Shown: one piece after another, positions 57,001 through 64,000 of the stretch
Layout: each line of letters opens with the position of its first letter
Position numbering within the stretch: the stretch's first letter is position 1
NCBI GenBank assembly: GCA_946894095.1
Contig: OX335651.1
Span: 20,296,501 to 20,360,500 of the forward strand
Length of the DNA stretch: 64,000 nt
Direction of reading: 5' to 3'
Source of the DNA: Incurvaria masculella
Taxonomy: Eukaryota > Arthropoda > Insecta > Lepidoptera > Incurvariidae
Notes under the pieces: model-generated
Database searches by the model: none
Told to the model about the DNA's origin: nothing
The model's input: only the letters and a program-made list of their open reading frames with translations
Translations under genes and position numbers: made by a program

Positions 57001-58782
57001 ACGATGCACCTCGTCGTGGACGCCCTTCAACATCAACTACCGATGATAACGTCGAAAAAATTCAAGAAATCGTACTCGAAAATCGTCAAACAGTCAATAA
57101 GGAGTACTACCTGGCCGTAATTAAGCGTTTGAGAGATGCTGTGCGTAGAAACCGACCGGAATTGTGGCAAAACAACTCATGGATCTTGCACCATGACAAT
57201 GCTCCATCTCACAAAGCGCGCATCGTGACCGATTATTTGACCAAACATACTGTAAATACAATCCAACAGGCATCATATTCTCCGGATATGGCACCATATG
57301 ACTTTTTCCTGTTCTCAAAACTTAAATTACCCCTTCGTGGAAAGAGATTTTCGAGCATCGATGAAATAAAAGAAAATGCGACGAAGGCATTGAAAGCCAT
57401 TCCTTCACCGGACTATCAAAAGTGTATGGAAGAATGGGTTAAGCGTTGGCGTATGTGCATCGCTTCAGACGGTTGTTATTTTGAAGGTGATAAAATAAAT
57501 GTATCCGAAAATTAACACATTTTTTTTAAAATTATTAATTCCCGGAACTTTTTGATCATAGTATGTATTTATATCGTAGAAAGTGAACTATACATAAAGT
57601 TCTACAGTGTTATTAAATATCATTCATATTATGAATCGTTTAGATGTTGCTTCTTAATTTCTTGCATTGATTCTTACTTTAAGACTTTCCTTAAGATTAG
57701 TTTTATTAATTTTCGGCGAATAAACTGTGCATTTTACAATAATAATAAAGAATATGGAACCAAAAACGCCAATAACATAAATTTATTATAATTAGCGAAA
57801 ACTCGGCGGGCGAGTCGTGTACGTGCTTCCGAGCACCACTAATTGAGAGATGGCTGGACGTCTTCAGCGGAGTTTGTGAGCTCTTTGTGCTCCCGCTCTC
57901 GTACGTCATCGAGATAGAAGCCTGCAGATAGCAGCGGGAGCTACAAACCGACTCTAATTAAATTGTTCGCTATCCACTCCACTCGCCCTGGACGAGACCG
58001 CTATCGTCTCCAATCCGATCCGTATCGGACGTTGTTTACTGGGTGGCCGTGTGGGCTTTGTTTCGGTTTTGGTGTTTCTTATTTTATTGTAATCCACTGT
58101 ATTTCTGATAATAGACCCCGCTGTGGGTAAATGTTTGAAATCACTATTACAAGATTAGTTACTTCAGCAGTTAAGTTATAAATCAAATGAAGATCATCCT
58201 TCGTTTCATTCAATCTAATTTGAATATTACATTTTGTCTCGCTCCATCTTCGCAGTTGTCTGCCTCATTTTTTTTTGTTTCGGCACAAACATACTTCAGA
58301 GTAGAATTCCAGGGCCTACTTTCTTTATACTTTAGTCTTTGTTTTGTATCATCGCGTTCAACCACCGTGCTTACGATTTATGTGTAGTAGCATATCTATT
58401 AGTGCATCTACATGCATTTGAAAATCAATACGGAGGACACGGATTCATATTCACGCAAATATTTCCTTATGGTTTTTGTCTATAAACTCTGCCATAGTGT
58501 TCTTTTGCATTAACAGTAGATCATTCTAATGTCACGAAAGGAAAAAAAATCAAAATCAACGTCAACGTATCATTAATCATGTCACTTTGTATGGACAGTA
58601 TGGAAAGAACTCTATGCGGTTCATTAAAAGTGACGTGTTTGAACATTGATTTACTCGGCTGTCTCTTCGTGCAATCGGAGCTGAGTAATATTATGCTACA
58701 CTAACCGCACAGTTGGATGTGTCCAGTATCTCGACTTCCGATGCCACCCCGTCGAACGATACCCGGTGCTGGTACAAGAAAT
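50840..58782 (-). CDS. RERG/RERGL-type Ras-like small GTPase, three internal exons
   Basis: Exons 58706-58782, 52276-52457 and 50840-51026 join in phase. Ras-fold elements in order: b2-b3 (YQHRVSFDGVASEVEILDTS), RW-x-D-x-F-x-VVYS in helix 2/b4, the G4 motif NKRDL, and the G5 motif SAAES. The HVRWGDAF..VYS and EEGQ.L....CQFYEVSAAE blocks match RERG/RERGL better than classical Ras. The G3 box is altered: DTSNC replaces DTAGQ, so the catalytic Gln equivalent is absent, as I recall also for RERGL. The P-loop exon should lie above 58782 and the C-terminal exon below 50840; neither was found. RASL10/11/12 are alternatives. Confidence 0.82.
51027..52275. other. Small GTPase intron
   Basis: GTAAACGGCTACGTCGACGT-type and CCAATTTAGGTGAGAACTTA repeat debris near 51060-51400, otherwise AT-rich. 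TTTCTTTGCGGGTTCTTCTT at 52039 matches (inverted) 27550-27600, a LINE tail. Confidence 0.5.
52276..52457 (-). CDS. Small GTPase exon: b4, helix 3, NKRD
   Basis: Acceptor CCCTCGTTCGACAG, donor GCCAG|GTATAC. Encodes KLGCLAEHVRWGDAFAVVYS, an Ala-rich helix 3 and VTLLGNKRDLEHA, whose NKxD determines guanine specificity. Very GC-rich; opposite-strand frames are shadows. Confidence 0.85.
52747..53472. mobile_element. TIR element, GCCCCGGTTGCACG family
   Basis: Ends GCCCCGGTTGCACG and CGTGCACTCCGGCC are roughly inverted. Inner segments are also inverted: AATTTGCGTTGCACGAAAC against GTGCAACGCAATTTC, and TTAAGCGCTAATCG against CGATTAGCCGTC. No transposase frame. Confidence 0.6.
53575..53997 (+). other. 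140-codon open frame, unidentified
   Basis: Begins at a TTG. It contains RFTRKVYLIIYDESSGYWSE and KKLAIQLEISGTGTFNCHCQ and ends at TGA 53995. No domain recognised, no acceptor or promoter evident, and the base composition is like its surroundings. It could be chance, a retrocopy fragment or an old element ORF inside the small-GTPase intron. Confidence 0.25.
53998..56647. other. Small GTPase intron, no gene recognised
   Basis: GGTTGGATGGGCAGGAATAG at about 55600 is repeat debris shared with 32070. Remaining frames are short and featureless. Confidence 0.45.
56648..57558 (+). mobile_element. Third mariner-family element, internally deleted
   Basis: TA-flanked; inverted termini TGATCAATTAGTTCCGGGAA and its partner TGATCAAAAAGTTCCGGGAA. 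911 bp, about 400 bp shorter than a full mariner. Different subfamily from copies 1 and 2. Confidence 0.9.
56832..57515 (+). pseudogene. mariner transposase with in-frame internal deletion
   Basis: 227 codons, ATG to TAA, fully open. The N-terminal HTH (ISCADAFKMLQKAYGDSALS, RRGRPS) is joined after TVNK directly to the catalytic second half (EYYLAVIKRLRDAV, HHDNAPSH, YSPDMAPYDFFLF). About 120 residues, including the first catalytic Asp, are gone, so it cannot transpose by itself. It keeps its DNA-binding half and could still bind its termini. Confidence 0.9.
57559..58544. other. Small GTPase intron
   Basis: No repeat family or exon recognised. Confidence 0.4.
58545..58690. mobile_element. 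MITE, TGCACGAAG family
   Basis: AAATCAACGTCAACGTATCA, TATGGACAGTATGGAAAGAA and AAAGTGACGTGTTTGAACAT match the element at 63850-63969. Ends CGTGCAATCGGAGCTGAG just next to the GTPase exon at 58706. Confidence 0.65.
58706..58782 (-). CDS. Small GTPase exon: switch I/II, b2-b3
   Basis: Acceptor AGATTTCTTGTTTCAG, donor TGTGCG|GTTAGT; two bases then 25 codons ending phase 0. Encodes FLYQHRVSFDGVASEVEILD then TSNCA. Compare RERG's TYRHQ..ID...VSMEILDTAG. No glycine in the G3 position. Confidence 0.78.
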
Positions 58783-59140
58783 CTGAAACAAGAAATCTCT
58801 TCTCAAAACTCCATAACATTCTAAGTTCCCTTCCCAGAACCGCTGCGCTCTTAAGCTCTTCGGTACAAGTTGGTGTACAGCCTGCTCTTGTCAAAACAGT
58901 GCTTTATGGTGCGGTTCGGTGTAGCGGCGGCTGGGGAACACAGGGAAGTGGTTTCGAGTCCGCGGGGTCACGGCGCTGGCAATTTATGGCTCACGAGGGG
59001 TTCGGCGGAGACGAGACCGTTACAGTGCGGCGCACGAGCCCTAACAATGGGCAGTGCAGTCGGCGTTTATACTCCTAACTGTATTATTGAGATCACACGG
59101 CGACTGTTGCTAGTCGCAGATCGAGATGCAGGCTCCTCCT

Positions 59141-59255
59141 GCCTTACTAATAAACACTTGTACAATCGCTATTACTCCGGTATTTCTAGCTAGAAGTACC
59201 GGACAGCAAGAAATACCGGAGTCATAGCGATGGTATAACTGTTTGTTAGTAAGGC
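59141..59255. mobile_element. Foldback MITE GCCTTACTAATAAACA, 47-bp arms
   Basis: GCCTTACTAATAAACACTTG at the left and AACTGTTTGTTAGTAAGGC at the right, continuing through CGCTATTACTCCGGTATTTC and GAAATACCGGAGTCATAGCG. Short loop. A terminal fragment lies near 9971. Confidence 0.88.
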
Positions 59256-59639
59256 ATCTAGGGTTTGCGGATGATGGCGATATGAATAAAATAAACCTTT
59301 TCATACTAAGTACATCGCATTTTTCAACGAATATGTATTTTTACTTCTGCTACAGAATATGCCCTTGCTTCACGGTCGATTCAAATATTCATAGCCTATT
59401 CACTGGTACCAGGTTAGGTAGGGTTTTCTTCCGTCGGTGTAATGCGGTGCTTTCATCAGCTGGATGAGTAACACCTGCTCAAATAGGTAATGATTTTTTA
59501 TAGAATATTCCAGCCTATCTTTTTTAGTGTGCTTTGCGGTGAACAAACATAGGTAGTTGTTATAATATATTAAATAAAATAATTTAATAGAACACAATAT
59601 CTTTCAACGCGAGTTTCTTGCAGTTGTCATCACGCGTGC

Positions 59640-59860
59640 CCCGCGAACGCAGCCTGAGTCAAAGCGATGCGCCGCCGCCATGACACAACAATGGCGCGTG
59701 TTCCGGTCGCATAAATCACGGCAAGTGGCCGGCCTGCGGCGGGAGGGGGGAAGGGGCTGCGCCTGCGCGTGTCGGCCGAGAGGACAATCGGCTGCACAGG
59801 TGTTCGTGTCGCGCAGACGTCGTGCGCTCATGTTCGAGCGTGATGACAACTGTTTCGAGA
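59640..59860. other. CpG-rich patch
   Basis: GC-rich and open in several frames on both strands; no P-loop (GxxxxGKS) or other motif that would make it the missing GTPase exon. It may be promoter or 5' UTR sequence. Confidence 0.3.
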
Positions 59861-60058
59861 AAAATCCAGAAGATCTCGAGACTATAGGCGACATACGCAC
59901 AAAAATGCATATATGTAGAGACCGTACTCTACACACAGCTGCTAGTTTTAACATGCCAACACATGTATAGAAGCTAGTCAGCATTTACTACAATAGATGG
60001 CGCTACATATATGAAGGTCGAACATGTCAAAAAGGCTAAGAAGGCTTTAAAACGCATA

Positions 60059-60630
60059 AGCCTATTTCACATTGGTAGAGTTAGCGGGAATTAGTAGAGT
60101 GACTACTAAAATCCCTCTAGAGTCCTAGAGTAGAGTACTAGACTTTGGTAGAGTAGAGTGGATACAATGATTAACTCTACCTACTTTGTACCCCCTTCAC
60201 CGGCCTACTTTAGTCTACAGGACTCTAGGGTCTAGCCGTGTAGACAACGTTTGTACTAAATATTAACAGTCGACAGCATAGCTCCTCGTGCACCGTTTTT
60301 GTTGATTATTGCTTGTCACTGGAAGCGTGGTTAGAATTAGAAACAATGTAACTATTGGAACCATTGAACTAAAAAAACTATGTTTTTTTATATCGATGAT
60401 TGGAACAATATGGTGTATACGAGCATACTATAAGAATAAACGAATGAAGGATTCTGCATATGAAGAAATAGTTCACCGTATGTGCAAAGAACTGCCTACT
60501 CTACTCTACCACCCTGCTTTTGCGCGTAAAGTAGAAAAGGCAAAATAGTAGGTAGTCATCGACATACCAAAGATTATAGCGATGTAGGTAGTGCACTCTA
60601 CCGCTAACTCTACTAATGTAAACTAGGCTT
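60059..60630 (+). mobile_element. DNA transposon-like element with TIRs and a small ORF
   Basis: TA-flanked; termini AGCCTATTTCACATTGGTAG / AAGCCTAGTTTACATTAGTA, each followed by AGTTAGCGG. Between them are repeats of TAGAGTAGAG/CTCTAC and an open frame at 60309-60548. Confidence 0.72.
60309..60548 (+). CDS. 79-codon ORF inside the TIR element, unknown
   Basis: ATG to TAG. A hydrophobic segment (LCFFISMIGTIWCIRAYY) is followed by a charged region MKDSAYEEIVHRMCKELPTL. No catalytic or DNA-binding motif recognised. May be a remnant ORF of the autonomous parent or chance. Confidence 0.3.
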   Translation: MLVTGSVVRIRNNVTIGTIELKKLCFFISMIGTIWCIRAYYKNKRMKDSAYEEIVHRMCKELPTLLYHPAFARKVEKAK

Positions 60631-60768
60631 TATACAACATCAAAATCACGATGAGAGGAGAGCAGCTGTGCAGCCGTGGGTTTCAAGATCTGACCCACCT
60701 TTTCATCTCTACAAATACATTTGGATAGTTTCCATTATAATGTATTTTCTTCCTTATACATTTTCCAG

Positions 60769-60935
60769 CAACGAGACCTCAAGTAAATGCATTTGTGGCA
60801 AAAGCTTGGTCAGTTTATGACTTGTCACGTGTGGCGGGTACTTCGACGAGCTCGGTGCGTCGCGGTGGGGTTACGATTAGTTTATGGGCAGCGGCATTGC
60901 AGGCTATGGCAGCGGGCGTGTCGGTCAGTGAGACT
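60769..60935 (+). CDS. Candidate internal exon of an unidentified gene
   Basis: Strong acceptor (CCTTATACATTTTCCAG) and donor (GAGACT|GTAAGT) enclose 2 nt plus 55 open codons: TRPQVNAFVAKAWSVYDLSR, SVRRGGVTISLWAAALQAMA. The minus strand has stops. No family recognised and no neighbouring exon found. Confidence 0.35.
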
Positions 60936-60999
60936 GTAAGTGCTTGTTGCTAGGTTGTCTCTCTTTAGTGCCGGATATCCAAGCCTCATTACCTCGAAG

Positions 61000-62990
61000 C
61001 AGTGTTGGTGTTGCTTTGTATTCTACGCTTGCAGTATTTTGTCATTTTTCACGACATGGATGGCTAATCCCACCACCCTCTCTCTCCTTCCCATGTCCAC
61101 AGTGCTCGGGAGAGGGATGCGAGGGCTCAGTATGCGGGCTGCACACAATGCGACAGGTCGTGAGCTCGTGGAGCGCTCGGGGCGGGCTAGACGCATTACT
61201 ATAGTAACATAGTGACCAGCATGGAGAATGTCATTGAGAGCTTTCATATTGTCATCATCTAGCTTTACGTCATTATTTGTTCGAGAGATTTGGAAAAATA
61301 TATCTTTTTAATTTAATTTAATTTTCTCCCGGGAATAAGCTCCGTCGCTTACTTGCCATCCTATGTACTCAAAATAGTTGTAGGCAGCGATCTCGATACC
61401 GCTGGATGTATGTAGTTATGCTGAGACGAGAAAACCTTCTGTCAAATAACTTATTTTCAAAACGTATCAGGTTATTACCATGGACATTCCTCACCTCTAT
61501 GGTTTTTAAGTATTGCATCGAAATTTTAAAAAACATTGAGTTAATATGTAAACATATCAGGTAGGTAACTACAGTTCTTAAATTACTTATTTATGGCCTC
61601 ATATGTTATCAATTAATTTTTACTCACTAGAAAAAAGGCTTTCTCGTCAATACAATAAATATTCAATTTGTGAGTCAATTAATTTCTGGGCAACTGTTGC
61701 AAAAGATAGCGGAGCAATAGATGGAGAAATATAGAGCAACCCCAATACATTTTCGGAAATTATCGCAGCGTTATGGAGCGATATTGCTCCACATCGCTCC
61801 ATACTTTTCGTGTCGCCGCCATTAGTGTTTACCGAATCGCCACGTATCCGCGCCACATGCGGGCAATTCAAACTCCCAGTGAATCCCGGCTCGTCAAACG
61901 GTCCGTTTGACGAGCCGGGCCACAGAATAACTAATAGTGCTACGCACAGAAGTTGCACTCTCCGACAGTAATTTTTAAATTTTGAACCTAATTGTCTTCA
62001 TGCTAAAGTATTTATTACGTCGCTCATTGTCTGCGCGGCGGCGAGATGAAACGCGTCGTCGCTTACCCGCCCCACTACACTATAATGTCGCTGGAATGTG
62101 GTTTGCGCTAGGGTTATCACGTACGGCCGCCGCCTATCGTTTTAACTTCGAATAAAATACAAACAAAACTTTAAAAAATATATTTTATAATGTGTATAAA
62201 ATTATTATTATTTTAAATGTTTGCGTCATAAATATGCCTGGTGCTGTTATGTGTTGTTTATTGTTTTTCGGCGTTGTTTGATATTGTTTCGTGTTGACTG
62301 GCTTGAACGGTGTATTTTCATCTTTTCTGTGTATTTCGATGTAATTTGGTCTAGTATTGTTTGGCATTGTTGATTAAGGCTGGGTTGATAATATCACATT
62401 TGATAAAAAGATGGTCGAAATGGTAATGAAACATGGTTCTAGTTTTCCACTCAGTTCAATATCGCCGTGCTCATGAAAGAAAGGTCCCGGTACGGCAAAA
62501 AACAGATTACATGCAGCAAAGGAGAATAGGCAATAAGTACCTGGAGCGGCCACGAATGATTGCCCATTATTCTTTCACTAGACGAAATCAATTTATGTTG
62601 TTTTTCCTTGTAATACATGTATAAATACTACCTAATGTATAAACAAGTTCTGTGCTGATACCAGTTAAATACGTGTCACTTCAATAGGCCCCTCATAACA
62701 CTATACCACATACCTACCTACATAAAGGCGAAACGTCAATAAACCTAAACTAAAAAAACAAACTTACCTTGGTAAAGGTAACTTCAAATTCTTTTGTGTA
62801 CTATGACAACCGTTCACGGAACAGTTATCATATTTAATTATATGATGATTAGACATTTTTACTAAGAAAAACGGCGAAAGTGCGCTTTCCTAAGCGACTG
62901 ATCGACTGGACGTAGTGGACGTGCGAGCGTGTGCGCGCGTCGGCCCTGACTCAATTTGGAACCTCGGGTTCCCGAGCGCCGTAGGTGAAG
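61000..62990. other. No gene recognised
   Basis: It contains a SINE body fragment at about 62390-62490 (AAGATGGTCGAAATGGTAAT, CCGTGCTCATGAAAGAAAGG) and the palindrome at 61885. Otherwise AT-rich. Confidence 0.45.
61885..61919. repeat. Near-perfect GC palindrome, 17-bp arms
   Basis: CCCGGCTCGTCAAACGG and CCGTTTGACGAGCCGGG separated by one T. Confidence 0.9.
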
Positions 62991-62992
62991 AT

Positions 62993-63114
62993 CTCAGTAG
63001 GTATTTAAGAGTGACGGATGCCTGGCCGGGCTGTCAGACGTAACTCCGGACGATGCTTCCGTCGTTGGAGGCGAAACATGTCGCCCAAGCACGGCATTGC
63101 ACACCAGAAAACCG
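62993..63114 (+). promoter_or_regulatory. Candidate promoter and first exon
   Basis: An initiator-like TCAGTA near 62993 follows GC-rich sequence. ATG at 63053 opens LPSLEAKHVAQARHCTPENR and runs to a donor-like ACC|GTAAGT at 63114. No similarity recognised; the downstream gene would lie beyond the window. Confidence 0.25.
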
Positions 63115-63723
63115 TAAGTTTTCAAAAAATTATGGTTCCAAACTTGTCCATGAACCATGTTGCCGGAGATTGCTGGAAGTTTTCGTGACGACGAAATCGA
63201 CAGAGATTGCTGTGAGTTTAGCAACTTTAGTTGCACGTGTACGTTTGCCGTTTCGGACCAAACGCACAGACGCAGGCTGCACTGCATTGCCAATTTGAGT
63301 TTTCGCAACTGTTTAAATTCGGTGAGATTTCAATATTTGCAGAGCGTTTTCGGTTAGACGAATTCTTTCACTTTAAACGTTCTTGCTTTCAAGTATAGAT
63401 GTCTCTGGATAGATCTGCATTTAAAACTATTGTCAAATACTTCCAAAGAATATCCAAATTTGCAGAAAACAAAGACGTTTGAAAATATTCCAAATAGAAT
63501 AAGATAAGTAATAGTGCCAACCTATAGGTTATAGAAAAAGGCCAACAAGTGCAGCCCCCAACACTTTGCACAAGCAGCCTCGTTTTGGTGGCCGTCTGAA
63601 GCGGTGGCAGATCGCCTAGTGTGGATTGCAGAAATGTCGAGTATAATGTTGGCTGGCTGGCGCAACGGAGGAAGGCATGTGAGGGGTGCTGGGGGGGGGG
63701 GGCGGTCGGCGCGTGCCAAGGCT

Positions 63724-63782
63724 GCGCGGGCGGCGCGGGCGGCGGCGCGGGTTCGTTACCCGGCGCCGCCCGCGCCGCCGCC
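63724..63782. repeat. Very GC-rich inverted repeat
   Basis: GCGCGGGCGGCGGCGCGGG and CCGGCGCCGCCCGCGCCGCC flank the short loop TTCGTTAC. Preceded by a G12 run at 63690-63701. Confidence 0.85.
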
Positions 63783-63849
63783 TAAAATTAATCTTGGTTT
63801 ACGAAGTGTCTCGCCATTACTTGATTACTTCAAGGGGAGATTAAGGGCC

Positions 63850-63969
63850 GAGTGCACGAAGCACAAAACATCAAAATCAACGTCTGTATGGACAGTATGG
63901 AAGCAACTCCGTGCGGTTCGTAAAAGTGACGTATTTGAACATCGTCGCTTCGTGCAATCGGGGCTAAGT
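63850..63969. mobile_element. MITE, TGCACGAAG family
   Basis: GAGTGCACGAAGC at the left and GCTTCGTGCAATCG at the right are inverted. The interior matches 58545-58690 (GTATGGACAGTATGGAAGCA). Confidence 0.72.
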
Positions 63970-64000
63970 GTGATCAATATTGATTCGCCTACGTATAGAT

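Noticed and set aside
59604..59984. Possible first exon of the small GTPase in the CpG-rich patch
   Set aside because: No GxxxxGKS/T P-loop in any minus frame and no suitable donor phase.
1..64000. CRISPR arrays, rRNA operons or functional tRNA genes
   Set aside because: None seen. The only direct-repeat array is the spacer-free minisatellite, and the 5S- and tRNA-like segments are SINE heads or pseudogenes.

Overview
This is nuclear DNA from a lepidopteran insect (moth or butterfly). The window is AT-rich. Its genes have short exons with GT-AG introns, and several exons are GC-rich. About half of the identifiable content is mobile elements: mariner, CR1/RTE-like LINEs, a Helitron, Pol III-type SINEs and many MITEs. 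I see no bacterial operons, CRISPR arrays or phage genes. Calls come from reading the sequence and from remembered family features; no searches were run.

Three host genes can be reconstructed by splice sites and matching reading-frame phase. (1) On the + strand, 1355-17043, seven exons encode the C-terminal half of Relish, the NF-kB p100/p105-type immune regulator. They carry the ankyrin (I-kB-like) repeats, an acidic linker and a death-domain-like C-terminus with its stop codon. The Rel-homology half lies upstream of the window. (2) On the - strand, 26603 down to 22296, three exons form a complete 105-residue NDUFB2 / AGGG subunit of mitochondrial complex I, with a poly(A) signal at 22221-22226. 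(3) On the - strand, 58782 down to 50840, three internal exons encode an RERG/RERGL-type Ras-like small GTPase. Its first (P-loop) and last exons were not found.

Layout. 1-17 kb: Relish exons, with introns full of MITEs, a SINE, a near-intact mariner and two inverted TTAA-flanked elements. 17.2-17.6 kb: a 27-copy 15-bp minisatellite in or just past the Relish 3' UTR. 18-22 kb: a CR1-like LINE 3' end and a SINE. 22-26.6 kb: NDUFB2, with SINE and LINE fragments in its introns. 27-50 kb: gene-poor, with RTE and other LINE fragments, a second mariner, a Helitron carrying heat-shock-type promoter modules, a Ty3/gypsy RNase H fragment, and SINE and tetranucleotide-array repeats. 50-59 kb: the small GTPase exons, an unexplained 140-codon open frame and a deleted third mariner. 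59-64 kb: MITEs, one candidate unassigned + strand exon, a candidate promoter/first exon and a very GC-rich hairpin.

The two most interesting signals are a Helitron-like element at 35477-36314 and the SINEs. The Helitron carries arrays of heat-shock elements and two copies of a TATA/initiator core promoter with identical 31-nt spacing. The SINEs come in two forms that share one body and tail but have different Pol III heads, one 5S rRNA-like and one tRNA-like.
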